A stretch of DNA of 64,000 nucleotides from Congeria kusceri. Lineage: Eukaryota; Mollusca; Bivalvia; Myida; Dreissenidae. Under the pieces are notes generated by a model. It was not told where the DNA came from and did not search any database. It saw only the letters and a program-made list of their open reading frames with translations. This document shows positions 20,791-58,694 of the stretch, piece after piece. The stretch is taken from positions 8,160,058-8,224,057 of the forward strand of contig CM051034.1 of assembly GCA_027627225.1 (NCBI GenBank). The letters are read 5' to 3'. Within the stretch, counting starts at the first letter, position 1; each line of letters starts with the position of its first letter. Position numbers and translations under genes: made by a program.

Positions 20791-22311
20791 ACATTATTAT
20801 TATTATTATTATTTTATTTTATTATTATTATTATTATTATTATTTTATTATTGGTAGTAGAAGTAGTGGTAGAAGTAGAAGTAGAAGTATTAGAAGTATA
20901 ATTATTATTATTATTATGCTACCTGTTACAGCTACCTATGTACGAGACAAGAACTACAGCTTCCGTTGTTTTTTGGTGTCACTGATAGGTATAAATTACT
21001 GCTGCTGCTACTCAAACTCATCACCAATAATGTTGAAAAGCAAATACTTCTTCTTCTGCTGTTTATGCTGTTGTTTCTGCCACTTCTTTTCTTTTCCAAG
21101 TTATGCTCATTATTCGGCTATTGTCATTTTTACCATTTCTGCTACTAATAGTATTACATCGTAACGAATGCAGCTCTAATTACGGCTTCTGCTAGTTTAC
21201 TACTACTTTTGCTACAGCTACGTATAAGTGTACAGAAATACCGATAAATGCCACATATGCTTTTCTCTGGTTCTGCTGCTTGTGCTATAACCTGCTTTAA
21301 CGTGTAGCCATCGAAAACACTTATACAGATGTGAATTTACTGCTACTGCTACTAATATAATATATACACTGTTAAATATATACAGTTAATGTTGCTGCTA
21401 CTGCTACTACTCCAAATACTCCAACTACTATTAGAACTTCCGACACTTTTGCTGTTACTTTAACTAATGCAAACTACAATTACTAATACCAGTACTGTTT
21501 TGCTATTTCTGCTTCGATTGTTGATACTACAACACTGATTTCTAACTCTATTAGTTTGCAAGCCTTCTCATACTTGTTTTGCTACTATTACTTATACATC
21601 GATTCCCACTTGTTCTGTTATCGTTGTTGTTGCTGCTACTGTTAAAACTTAAGCATTAAACTTTACATCAACTTCTTCTGCCGCTGCTACTATTGCTGAT
21701 GTTAGTGTAATTATGTGAAATTATATACAACTAAAAACCACTAGGAGACCGCATGTCTCTGCCAAGGAATCTTATTCCTCATGTGTAGTGCGTTGTTATT
21801 CATAATGTGGCAATTTGCTCTATCTACCAGTAATAAGAAATCGTATGCAAATACATGTATCCAGACGGTCATCCGGGTCACCACCAGAATGTACTGACCC
21901 AATTGTAACGTCCGTTCATCAATGTTATCCTAAAGGTACTGGCTAACAAATAAACAGACATACGGACAAACAATTACCAGCTAAAATATAACTTAGCGGA
22001 GTTTATCAGTAAACTAACATCATAAATTATACAAATGTAGTCATACCTGTATGTTTCTTATATTGGTGCCGCGATAAATTATTGTAAGGCAAATAAAATA
22101 AATGCCCAAAACGTAACCGACCCCGTTTAAACTATAAAAAATTAAAACGTTTAATGCGATTTATGTGCACAGCCACTACCTTCATATTTAATAATGTTTT
22201 TAGTTCAGTTGATCAAGACGATATAAAATTTAAACCTTCAATACCATTCAATCACGCTTATGGTAACTGTAAACGATTGTTTTTAGAAATGCGTTGAGAG
22301 TGAAACAGACT

Positions 22312-22350
22312 CACGTCCAATGTAGAAAGTTACATTCTACATTGGACGTG
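22312..22350. other. Perfect 16-bp-stem hairpin (one per macrosatellite unit)
   Basis: CACGTCCAATGTAGAA, a 7-base loop (agttaca), and its exact complement. Present unchanged in all eight copies at the positions listed with each copy. It lies 15 bp after a stop-like TGA. No T-run follows, so a pol III terminator reading is not supported. Confidence 0.9.
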
Positions 22351-23046
22351 TTAATTATGTATTGTGGTGCATTTCATGACACTCGCATTTGCAATCATGT
22401 GCCTTTAAACACGGTAGAAATAGCAACGCTCGCTTAGCGAATGTGTTGGCTTTAACTCACACTAATAAATCAATTCAATGACCCAATACGTGTCTGGCTT
22501 ACAGAAATCAAAGGTCTATGTATTGTCAGATATGTAAGTGTTGTATTACCACTGTTTATATTGCGTTATCTCGTTATTAGGAAGAACTAGGACGATAATA
22601 AAGACATACTAAGTGGTAATTGAAAGATACTAATTATGAGTTAATACCGCCTAAATAGGAAATACTAAGTGGACATTATGAATTTCTAATTAGAAAACTA
22701 TCGGTATTATTTAGAAACTAATGTGCCCAAAGCGGAGTTAGTATCTCCTTATAGGGGATAATAAATCAAAGTTATGAATAAGTTATTCCTAAAAGTACGC
22801 ACGCCCGTAAGCAAGATCGCACACATGTACGGACAGACGGCCGAGTAAATGATTTTGTTACTGTCTCTTAAATTTGACGCACGTACTGATGGACGCATGC
22901 ACTCATTATTATCCGCATAAACTTACAGACGGAATGGCAAACGAACAGACGGACGGATAGGTGGAGACAGTCTTGTACGAACGTACGCACGAACAAATGT
23001 ATTTGTGTATGTATGTATGCATGTATGCCGGTCTGTATATGACACA

Positions 23047-23130
23047 TACTATCTCCTAATAAGAACTAAATATAGCCTAGTTAGGCCTTAATAACTCCTA
23101 ACTAGGACATAATATCTGCTAATTAGGATA
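23047..23130. repeat. 21-bp palindromic degenerate repeats inside the unit
   Basis: Four successive units of 21-22 bp of the type TAATATCTGCTAATTAGGA, each centred on a CTAATTAG-like palindrome. Looser relatives occur at 22,575-22,800. The same block recurs in each macrosatellite copy. Confidence 0.65.
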
Positions 23131-23837
23131 AGTATGTTAACACATGATTTTAAATGTGTGTTGTGTTGTATCTTATAGTTAGGAATGAGTAGCACCTAAT
23201 ATGTAGTATTTCCGAATTCTTACATAATACAAAACCACAATAATACAGGCTGTACGTTGCACTAGGACACATCCGTAATCTTAAAACTGAAAACGACTTT
23301 TAAAGTGCAGACACCGCCGTTTAATTTAACTCATTTCAGTACATGTTTTATAAATACCTAGATGCTTTTCATGAAACTGAGTACTAGCGTGCTTGACATT
23401 TCACCGTATTACTGAAAACCTTTTATCTTTGGCATGGCTTTAAATGGGCTATTAAGGCAATAAAATAAACCAAACTCTGTAGAATAGAAATATTTGAAAC
23501 AAATTTAAAGCAAAACCCATAAAAACACATGCGCTTTGATAGTTATGTGCTTGATCTGTTTGCATAAAACATCGCAGGATTTCGGGATTTCGTTCAATAT
23601 AATTTGGACGCGTTAATTGGTCATCCCTTCCGCGATACACGTTTCATGATGAGAAAGTTAGTTTGATAAAGAAAAGGGTTTTGACGGGCAATTTAAAATA
23701 AATTATGTACGCTGTGAACACTGTAAAACAGTCTTTCATTCATGAAACTGTCGTTATCTTTATATCTAGTAATAAGGGTCACACGAACACCACCATAAAA
23801 TGTTTCATGATGGATATGACGACAAATTATATCTCGA

Positions 23838-24175
<338 letters not shown>

Positions 24176-24178
24176 TAG

Positions 24179-49540
<25,362 letters not shown>

Positions 49541-50065
49541 GTATGAATGTATCAATTTATACATGAATGTATAAATACATGCATACAACGATCGACCGAC
49601 AGACCTACCGAACGGATGAATGAATGAATCATCATTATTATTGTGTAAGTAGTGTTGTCGTGGTTTTGTTAGAGGGGCGTATCGACGTCTAATACGTTGT
49701 AACATTTTGAGTAATAAACTTACATTTTATGAAGTATTCATTAAATCATTGTATATGACATAAGACTCGATTTTATAAATAAACAATAATATGTTTGATA
49801 TATAATTATAAAAAGTAGCCAACGTAACACTTTTCGCAGGCGCGGGAAAGTTAGTAGTAGTTGATTTAAACATATTTTATTTCCACAATGTTGACACAAT
49901 TACAAACAATCACGATTTAGCATAAGTACATATTGGAAAAAGGGTTAGACCTAAAGTTCTACGACGTTATCGAGGGTCTTTGCCTGGGAGTGTTAGTTAC
50001 ATATTGTAATGGTGACAAGCGTACTTTGAACAATTGTTGTCATTTAGGAAATCAAAAGCAAATTA
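49541..50065. other. Right flank of the macrosatellite, no gene seen
   Basis: Unique sequence beginning with ATGAATGTAT-like short repeats and 'gaatgaatgaat'. No convincing gene. Confidence 0.4.
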
Positions 50066-50070
50066 TGATG

Positions 50071-50144
<74 letters not shown>

Positions 50145-50163
50145 GTTGATAATAATAATAACA
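50066..50163. repeat. (AAT)n microsatellite at the 3' end of the CR1-like LINE
   Basis: About 30 AAT units with small interruptions. On minus it is (ATT)n and follows the LINE's 3' UTR. CR1/jockey-type LINEs often end in short tandem repeats and not in poly(A), which fits. Confidence 0.75.
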
Positions 50164-50414
50164 TTTGAAAACACAATATGAACAAAATTAGTGAATAAAA
50201 TATATAGTAAATAGACAATAATATGCAAATATAGATAGTTGTAAGTCCTGTCCAGCAAGCAGTTAAGTTTTAACGTTAAGTTTTAAACAAACGCTTTGTC
50301 GTAACAATATATCTTTGAACTTTTGTAAAAATAATTGTATTGTCTTCATTGTTAAATGACGGGTTACCGCAGAGGAGCAAATCACTATTTAAGTGATGAA
50401 ATTAGCGCAGTGCA

Positions 50415-50867
50415 TTAAAGAGATATTCGTTGCATGCGGTAATTAGGGCATTTAAAGAAGTAATGTGTCATATTTTCACCATCATTTCCGCATGAACAAA
50501 GGGGTGAGTTTGCAAGGTGGTCTAGGAATAGGTCGGAGTTTAGGTTGCTGCAGTTATTTCTTAGTCTAGCATGTAAAATCGATGTTTTTATATCCCCAGT
50601 GTAGAAATATTGGGGGTTATCTTCGCATAAAAGAAACATCTGTTTCAAGGAAGCTTTAAATTGTGAAAGGGTTTCGCTCTTGCGGATATCGATATGTAAG
50701 GAGTTCCATAGATCTATGGCAGATGGCAAGAACGAACGTGAATATAATAATGTTCGCCTTGATAAAATGGTATAGTCTCGTGCATTTCTAAGATTACGAG
50801 ATGCCTGTTCTTTAAATGTTTGTGGAAGAAGGTTAGACAAGTAATTAGGATACTGTCCGTTATGCAT
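50415..50867 (-). pseudogene. CR1-like ORF2: C-terminal zinc knuckle
   Basis: Minus-strand 150 codons: RSFLPSAIDLWNSLHIDIR, LHARLRNNCSNLNSDLF, and the zinc knuckle CSCGNDGENMTHYFFKCPNY. The spacing C-x-C...H...C and the following P-N-Y match LINE C-termini. It probably joins the preceding segment after a small shift. Confidence 0.8.
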
Positions 50868-50886
50868 CTTGTAAATGCTAATCAGT

Positions 50887-51138
50887 TTATCGCCGTCGTT
50901 TGTCTAGACTAGGCCATTTAACTTCAGTATACAGATTTCTAAGAGATACAGATCTAGTTAGGCCTGCAACAATACGCGCGGCTTCATTTTGGAATTTTTC
51001 TAATAATTCCTTATCATACAAAGAACAACCATCCCAAACAACGCACGCGTATTCTAGTATTGGCCGCATATGACTGACGTATATTTGGTTTAAACTTTTT
51101 CTTGAAAGTCTGTATTTAAGTTTTTCGCATAATGCCAA
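50887..51138 (-). pseudogene. CR1-like ORF2: post-RT segment
   Basis: Minus-strand 83 codons: LKYRLSRKSLNQIYVSHMRP, ILEYACVVWDGCSLYDKE, and AARIVAGLTRSVSL. The 'RPILEYACVVWDG' block after the RT is standard in CR1/jockey proteins. It ends KRRR then a stop. Confidence 0.8.
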
Positions 51139-51397
51139 GAATTGTCGACGCAGATTAAAAAATATTATTTATATGATCGTGCCATTTGCCATCATGGCTT
51201 AGGGGCAGACCAAGATGTTTGTGACTTTCAACAAAGGTGACGGGTACATTTCAGAAACATAATTTCGGTAAAAGAACATTCTTTTGCGTTGTGAATAAAA
51301 TTGCTTCAGTTTTATGTGGGTTAAAATCAACTTACCATCTTTTGGCCCAAATGTTGATGAGGCATAGGTCGTGGTTCAAGATACCCTCGAGGTCAAC

Positions 51398-52960
51398 TCA
51401 ATTAGATGTAGTACTTGATAAGGAAGTATCATCTGCAAACAAGCGGGTAATACTTAGAAGATTATCGACAATATCATTTACGTACATCAGAAAAAACAAC
51501 GGCCCTAATACTGAGCCCTGTGGAACTCCAGCATTTACTTGTAATGACTGAGACATAGCAGAACCCACAAATACTTTTGGGGTTTGATTAGACAAATAAC
51601 TTTCTATCCATTGTAACATTTTTCCACTGACACCATTTTGCTTAAGTTTGTATAACAGACCTTGATGCCAAACTCGGTCAAAGGCCTTGGAAATGTCACA
51701 AAAAATCATGCAGTTAAATTTCTTGTCATCAATAGAACGAGCTATTTGATCAACTATATCAATCAGTTGGTAGACAGTTGAGTGACCCAGGCGAAAACCC
51801 GATTGCTTGCAATAAATTAAGTTATGCGAAATAAAGTGATTATAGAGGTGTTTGTATACTACTCGCTCCATAAGTTTTCCTAGACAGCTCAATAGGGAGA
51901 TGGGACGATAATTGGAAGGTATATGTGAGTCACCTTTTTTAAATAGGGGCATGACAATTGCATTTTTCCATAATGAGGGAAATGTGCATTCTTGTATTGA
52001 TTTATTAAACAGTAAGCATAACGGTTTTGCAATAGACAAGCAGGTACGCTTAAGAACAAGATGACTGATTAAATCCTCATCAACAGCTTTATTAGTTATT
52101 AAAATTTTAATTACGTCTATTATTTCTGATTCAGTTATAAACACGTTTTGCAAATATTCAAAAGAAATGTCATTTGGGGCAGGGATGACTGCCAAAGATG
52201 TATCTAAAGTTGATATGAAAACAAAGTAATTGTTTAAGCAATTTGCTTTTTCTTCATCAGACATATATATACTTACGTTTCCATGAGTATCAACCGATTT
52301 CAGGGGCGGTATCACATCAGAATGAGAGTGTGTATGTATTAGATGCTTCAACAGCTTCCAATATTTTTTAGAGTTAGTGGCATGTAAATCGTTTAATGTA
52401 GTTTCAATATTGGAGAAAAATTGTTCTTTTGCGTGTTTAATAATATTATTGACCCTGTTACGAGCGTGTTTGAATTTTGCCCAATTGTTTGGAGATGGAT
52501 ATTTGATAGCGTTCGATTTAAGTCGGTCGCGTTTTCGCGCAAATGTACGTATCATAGAGTCATACCATGGTTTGTCATTTGGACGTACGGTAACAAGTTT
52601 GTACGGAATACATGATTTCATCAATTCTAGTAATTTGTTAGTGAATAATACAGTAGCGTCTTCAACATTTGACATACTAATAAAGTTCCAATTTTCGTTA
52701 TCAATCAAGTCATTTAGACGTTGAAAATCTGCACGTTTGTAAAGCCAAACATGTCTTTGCATCGGTTTACTAATCACTGTTGGGACTTTAATGTGTACGG
52801 CCGTAGCGCGATGATCACTGACTGAAACATCACTTGAAATTACTTCACTGTCCAATAAATACAGATTATCGGAGACAATAATTGGGTCAATTAAAGTAGC
52901 AGTGTTGGCCGTGACTCTGGTTGCTTCCGTAATGAAATTACCTAAATTAAATAGAGTCAT
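51398..52960 (-). pseudogene. CR1-like ORF2: endonuclease end and reverse transcriptase
   Basis: Open for 520 codons. SDHRATAVHI near residue 48 is the endonuclease SDH motif. NYRPISLLSCLGKLMERV, CDISKAFDRVWHQGLLYKL, GVPQGSVLGPLFFLMYVND and RLFADDTSLSS are RT blocks with all three catalytic Asp present. The first Met is not a real start, since the protein should join the endonuclease part at 53,041-53,442. The frame ends at SSTTSN* before the RT thumb, and the following DNA still encodes INIWAKRW and VDFNPHKTEAILFT, so it is a frameshift. Confidence 0.85.
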
Positions 52961-53040
52961 AGACTGTTTTAAGCGGGTGTAATCTTTTTAACTGGTCTTC
53001 ATTTATGTCACCGAGCATGATTAAATGTTGGTTTTTTTTT

Positions 53041-53442
53041 TCATATCCAAGGCTTTATCGATACTAACTTCAAGGTCGTTCCAAAAAGATACATTGGCGT
53101 TAGGGGGGGGGGGCGATAAAAGCAGCATACTAAAGCAGTGAAGTTTCCTGTCTGAATTTCGATCCAGCTTGAATGCAAGTTAGAACATTCTAACTCAAGT
53201 ACACGCCGCGACAATATAGACTGATTTACATATATTAATAAGCCGCTTGAGTGAGGTGTATAGTCTTTCCGGCGGAGAGCTATATTAAAACCATCAATTA
53301 GTAAAACAATATCGGGAACGACATCAGTAAGATCAGTTTCCATAACACATAGTATATCAATATCACATCGAACACTTATTATGTAAATGTATACGAACCT
53401 CATATATGACCGTCTATTCAAAACGAAATAATAGAAGGCCAA
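53041..53442 (-). pseudogene. CR1-like ORF2: endonuclease N-terminal part
   Basis: Minus-strand 133 codons: DIDILCVMETDLTDVVPD (the usual TETWL motif appears as METDL), RRKDYTPHSSGLLIYVNQSI, and WIEIQTGNFTALVCCFYRPP. It breaks just after YRPPP. An 11-base G run on plus (53,103-53,113) lies there and is a likely shift site. The APE endonuclease nicks target DNA for target-primed reverse transcription. Confidence 0.8.
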
Positions 53443-53603
53443 AAAGGTTAAAAGTGCATAATGGTATTGTACATGTACGTATACATACAGCAGTTAACGT
53501 GACAATTACCTGTAAACATATAAAATGTAAGTGAATCAGCGGCGTACATGATAATTATTAGAGTAAAAAATAACTGGATAATTTTCCATTTTGCTCCACT
53601 GAT
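53443..53603. other. No gene seen
   Basis: Short AT-rich spacer upstream of the LINE endonuclease. Confidence 0.3.
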
Positions 53604-53783
53604 TAATACCCATTTTAATGTAGTAGGCCACTAATATACATAGTACAATACTGATACCTGTTCAACTAGACCACGGGGATTGCATGATATGCATGATAAA
53701 TACCCATTTGGATGCAGTAGGCTACTAATATACATAGTAAAATACTGATATCTGTTCAACTAGACCACGGGGATTGCATGATA
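53604..53783. repeat. Tandem duplication, about 87-bp copies at a 93-bp spacing
   Basis: Copy 1 is 53,604-53,689 and copy 2 is 53,697-53,783. Both run from 'aatacccattt' through 'gttcaactagaccacgggga' to 'ttgcatgata', with about seven differences. Confidence 0.85.
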
Positions 53784-53803
53784 AATTAATAAATTGTAAT
53801 TCA

Positions 53804-53880
53804 TGGGGAATGGCTGAGTGGGTGTTTAAGCCATCGGGCTTAACATAATTAGAAGGTTCAGTTCAAGGACAGGATTTCGA
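53804..53880 (+). tRNA. Degenerate tRNA-like sequence (leucine-like)
   Basis: Has an A-box-like TGGCTGAGTGG at 53,811 and a damaged B box (GGTTCAGTTCAA) near 53,855. TAA lies in a plausible anticodon loop (gggcttaacat). Stems are poor. Probably a tRNA pseudogene or SINE head. Confidence 0.35.
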
Positions 53881-54551
53881 CTTCGGAATAAATATTAAGT
53901 AATCGTTTAATAGTAGATGTTGATATTAGTAACCTAGTACATAAAATTAATAGACAGGCCTTATAGAGATCACATTATGGGTCATGACGGAATAACAATA
54001 CATACACACACAACACCACATCATAACAAGCAAACTCAATAGAACAGACAAACGGCACGTGTATAAATATTTACAGGCTATTTACAGACTATTCTTCAAG
54101 CAAACAAACAGTGCCCTTGGCTGGAGAAATAAAATGATGTTATATATATAATATGTACAAGTATTACATCTGAAGGCGAGAAAACAACAACATATACTAC
54201 AATGTGTACATGTTTGTAAACTGGTATTTAATTTTATGCAATTTTGATGAAACCCATGGACATGTAGTAAGATAGCACGACGTGCTGTGTTGTCATGTTA
54301 AATGGGGTACCTAGGCAAGTGTTTATCAATTATTTTAAATACGATTATGCATGTAATAAAAGAAATAGTTTATATTAAAGAAGAAACACAATTCAAGAGG
54401 TATCGGACGATGTTCATCGAATAGTTCATATAAACTATCGGTAATGATAAATGTGCATAGCCTATCCGATAGTAGATAAAATTACAAAAAAGCGTTTGTT
54501 GTGAACTATCAAATCCGGCTACAGATGTTTTCGTGTGTGATTCGACGACAC
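53881..54551. other. No gene seen
   Basis: AT-rich non-coding DNA between the tRNA-like sequence and the ORF1 fragment. Confidence 0.4.
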
Positions 54552-54812
54552 TCATGAGCTGGTTGACTGACTGTTAGGTTTGAATGAATCTAAGTCACCG
54601 ATGTGGTTGATTCTATGAACTTTGGACTTGGAGTCCTTAACCAGAATGTTCCCGTCAGACGACCACGCTCCAAGGAGACGCCCGGTTTTAAAGAGGGACC
54701 TAGCACTGAAAAGAAGGGAGCTTCGTTTGGATGTTAGATCCTCGTTGATGAAAGTGTTCTTGTAGCCATGATCTTTAAGTGTTGATGAGTAGTAGTTGTA
54801 AAATCGCTATGA
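54552..54812 (-). pseudogene. LINE ORF1 C-terminal fragment
   Basis: Minus-strand frame without ATG start: RFYNYYSSTLKDHGYKNTF, INEDLTSKRSSLLFSARSLF, LLGAWSSDGNILVKDSKSKV, then a stop at 54,552. 'INEDLT..R..LL..AR.L' followed by 'W..DG.I.VKD' is a pattern I associate with the C-terminal part of ORF1 proteins of invertebrate LINEs. It is on the same strand as, and 1.1 kb upstream of, the CR1-like ORF2, so it may be the same element's ORF1 with later insertions between. A stop upstream shows it is broken. Confidence 0.55.
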
Positions 54813-56964
54813 ATCAAATGTACAAGAAGTACCGATATGCGCACGCGCACTGTTTATCACTGTTGTGTGAGTATGAAAGCTTTTTCGAGCGTGATTTTAT
54901 AAGTGTGAGTTCGAAACCTGCTGAAACCGTGCATCGAAAAAAATATATATTAGGCATTGTATATATTCCTTCTTAACAATTACATCAATAAATTATTGCT
55001 ACTAGAAAAATAAATTCGTGAATAACTGGAATACGTCTTGTTTTAATACGAGTCTATATTCATGGGAAATACCGTCGATATGCCCCTTTAACATGATTTA
55101 GGACGACAAACGAGTACTTTTAGGTCGCCATGTGCAAGAATACAGCCAAGAATTTGATAATTATGTCGTGTGAAACAGTTGCAGGCATGATTTATATTGC
55201 ATTATTGTCATTGTTATGATTATAAAATTTTAGCTCTATGTTTATGTTTATTCGTGAATAATTTTGAAGGGTTTAATAAACTTGTTTGGCACATGTATGT
55301 TACAAAAGTTTAAGTTTAACATAATTGTTTAACACATTAAATGAAATCAAATTCAAATTTTACGAAAACAATTATGAATCGATAGACGCGTCTTTCTTTT
55401 AGTGTCTTTACCCCCAACGAAAGTACACGAAGCATCATTGAGTGATTTTCAAATAAAATCTATTACAATGTCAATAATTCACCTATACAATATCACAATT
55501 CACAAAGCGAAACCCCTCGATCGACTTCGGAAAATATCTTGAGTATTGGTGCTTACCGCAAAAATTTCATTTGCGCCGCGCATGAGCTCGGCGTCTATTA
55601 AAAGTGATGAGTCTTACCGGAAGCATATGGACGGAGCGTTATTATATTTAATGTTTAAAACACTAAATTGACGTTGCTGAGTCCAACTGAGTATTGTATT
55701 GAACTATACGCTTCAAGAACAGGTAATATTTCCACTTTCGCCAACACTTCGATACGTACTAGATAATAAAATATGAAACTACTACGTGCTTGTATTAAAA
55801 CGAAATATCATGCAATTAATTGCTGATCCCTGTTAATTTGACTGGTCGCGGAGTCAAAATTGAATTTGCTCCTGCGTCTAGTCTAAAACTTCCAGAAATA
55901 GGTTGTGAATCATTCTTAATAACATAGAAGTGAAGGCTGTTACATGTGCGTAGCCGGTAGCTTGTGGTGGGTTTGTGTTTTGTTCGCATATTTGTTTTGA
56001 CGCTGAAGTGTTTATTTTAAACATTCATCGTCATAATTTTAATAATGTAGGTGTTAGAAATAAAGTATATATTCAATGTCATTCATTTCTTATACAAGTT
56101 CTTAACTTTGTTTATATGTGATCAATGGCACACTTCTGTTTATAAATATCATTATGTAATATGGTTATTTTTGCGACCCTGTATTTTATTTTAACAAACA
56201 CTAGCACGAAGTCGCTGAGACAACTGAAAAGTTTTGCCTTATAATATTCGCTTAATGATACGTTATTATGTACAAATCAGTTACTTTCAATATGTATTTA
56301 ACCGACATATATTGAAATCAATTGCAGCTCGTTGCCTCTACAATTTTACTTGTCATACCTCTCTATAGCTTCTATAAATGGCATTGCTGTATCTTCAGGA
56401 ATAGTAGTGAATCATCATTTCGCGCGTAGTTATTGCATGTGATGTTAGCTTTGCAGGCACCAATTAAGGCGCGTAAAGACATTGTCAGTAGTGTTCTACA
56501 CTGTAACGTTTAAAGCGTTGATGCTAATTGATAATGTAGAATTTTAAGTTTTAAATACAACATATTTGGTTTATTTTAGTCCTTTGCTATGTAAGAAAAA
56601 TGCTGTAAATACGTAATATTGTAAAGAAATGTTTTTGCGGTCATTCTTACTTGTCTAATTTGCGGTCTGCCACAAATCACGGAATACTAATGCATAACAT
56701 TATAACTGTAACACGATAAAATGTTGTTTCCTTCAATAAAATCTATTTTGACTTTTAACTCTCAACTACGTACGACGCCCTTTGATGCTTTGCATCAATG
56801 TTTTTCCTTTTTGAATATTTTAATGTGACATGCTAATGGTTCCGGACTCATGTCGATTTCGCAGAAAAATGCATTGTTAGCTCAGAATGATTGTATGTGA
56901 ATCTCTGAAATAACACTGAATATCCTGCTTAGGAAAATTAAAGTTTTCGGAAACATATTAAGTA
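54813..56964. other. No gene seen
   Basis: 2.1 kb of AT-rich non-coding DNA. Two donor-like GTAAG sites on minus near 55,560 and 55,617 follow short open stretches, but nothing links them to exons. Confidence 0.4.
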
Positions 56965-58694
56965 AGGCATAAAAAAATATGTTTGTTTCAGGTAACATGA
57001 CCAAAAAAATAGGGTAGGTAGTAGTAATTTTTTTATTATTTTTTTTGTGAATGGTCTACTTGGAGCGTCTAAAACTGAATGAATATTCAAATTAATATAC
57101 TTCAACATTGTTTTGAAGTGGATGTTCTAATTAAACAACTTTTGCTGCAAATGTTTACCATTTATACACTTAAAATATGATACAATTTTACTATATCATC
57201 ATATAACTTTCCAAATACATGAAAATCATTACAATCTGTGAAAACCAGGCCACCTGTCCAGTTTACATCTATATTACAGTCAATTTGCGAGGCACTGATC
57301 TTTATTATTAAATGGTCATATCGTATCAAAATGTATACGCAGTGAACTGAATATAAACAAACTTTTGTGCTCGTTAAGATTTATACATCATTACTGAATA
57401 GATCCCAGATGTACAAGTTTACTGTTTCTTAAAGTTATGATACAGCTAACGCTTCATTCTTCAGTATAGTTATTATACCCCCACAAACGAAGTTTAAGGG
57501 GGGTATATAGGAGTGAGCTTGTCGGTCCGTCGGTCAATCGGTCCGTCGGTCTGTCGGTCTGTTGGTTTTTCGTTTCCGGATGATAACTCAAGAAAGGCTT
57601 GACATATTCAAATAATTTTTCGTACACATGTGCAACATCAAAGAATACAGGTCATGTTCGATGTTGGTTACAAACCACTAAATTATGACCGAGTTATGGC
57701 CCCCTTTCGACTTAAAATTCCCTAAAAACATGGTTTCCGGATGATAACTCAAGAATGGCTTGACATATTCAAATCATTTTTGGTATACATGTGTAGCATC
57801 ATAAAATACGGGTTTGGTTACAAACCACTAAATTTTGACAGAGTTATGGCCCTATATTTGACTTAAATTCAGTTTCCTGACGATAACTCAACAATGGCTT
57901 GACATATTAAAATAATTATCGGTACACATGTGTAGCACCATAAAATACAGGTCAAGTTCGACTTTGGTTACAAACCACTAAATTTTGACACAGCTATGGC
58001 CCCTTTTATACTTAAATTCCTAAAAAACATGGACAATAAGTCATGAAAGGCTTCACATATTTAAATGTTTTTTGGTACATAGGTGTAACCTTGTAAAATA
58101 GAGATCAAGTTCAACTTTGGTTAAAAACCACTAAATGTTGACAGAGTTATGGCTCCTATTGAAATTAAATTTTTCCAAATACACTGTTGACCATTCACAA
58201 ATTAAAGCATTCACTTTCTCCATTTCTTTCGAGTGGATGCTATAGTTTTGTGACAAGGCCATATTGTGGGGGTATATGCGTCACTCATGTGACAATTCTA
58301 GTTAAAGACTGGAATTATTCAAAGATAACTTTAAAAGGATAGAAAAGTAGATAAATTAAAAGCATCTGTCATTTTTGTCAATTTTAAATGAGAATGGGTA
58401 AACTACTACAAAAATTACCATCATAAAAATTTTACTTTAATACTTCATAGGAAGGAAGTATTGAATGGGATCCAGCCATTAAATGATATGACAATGTATG
58501 TGAAACGCTTTGAACAAATTAACAGAAAAGTCGTCCAGACAATTTGGCTGACGAAAATGAGCCGCAAGAAATCGTTTATTACCACAACGAAAATATATTT
58601 CGAGATAAAAAATTAATAATAAAATGTTCTAGGGTCGGGGCATTTTTTTAGGATAGGTCGCGTAACCTGAAACAAACATATTTTTTTTACGCCT
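56965..58694. mobile_element. 1.73-kb terminal-inverted-repeat element
   Basis: AGGCATAAAAAAATATGTTT plus 'gtttcaggtaacatgacc' at the left matches the reverse complement of the right end (gcgacctatcctaaaaaaat... to ...tacgcct). The left end also holds 'agggtaggtag'. A third related end is at 8,741. No transposase frame is seen. Target duplications are not clear. It contains a nested element at 57,474-58,276. Confidence 0.75.
57474..58276. mobile_element. Nested 803-bp element with tandem monomers
   Basis: Perfect 13-bp inverted ends TATACCCCCACAA / complement. Inside are a GTCGGTCC-rich stretch (57,518-57,565) and four monomers starting at about 57,572, 57,733, 57,872 and 58,033. Each holds 'gataactcaagaatggcttg', 'acacatgtgtagca.cat', 'ggttacaaaccactaaatt' and 'gacagagttatggcccc'. 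No protein-coding capacity is seen. Confidence 0.8.

Larger units (their letters stand above)
50066..53442 (-). mobile_element. CR1/jockey-like non-LTR retrotransposon
   Basis: Minus-strand element with endonuclease, a near-complete RT, C-terminal domain and zinc knuckle in the expected order, ending in (ATT)n. The RT wording (ISKAFDRVWH, GVPQGSVLGPLFF, LFADDTS) places it in the CR1/jockey group, distinct from the L1-like copy at 11-15 kb. Frameshifts separate its open segments, so this copy is probably inactive but younger than the first. Confidence 0.85.

Noticed and set aside
23452..23640. 62-codon minus-strand ORF (MYRGRDDQLTRPNYIER...) present in all eight units
   Set aside because: Open in every copy, but the whole unit is nearly invariant, so this gives no evidence of selection. 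No known motif; length is ordinary for chance.
51237..52724. Plus-strand ORFs of 64-115 codons opposite the CR1-like RT
   Set aside because: Antisense shadows of the long minus-strand RT frame.
55540..55625. Short minus-strand first-exon candidates ending in GTAAGC and GTAAGA
   Set aside because: Only eight or so codons with no linked exon; donor-like sequence alone is not enough.
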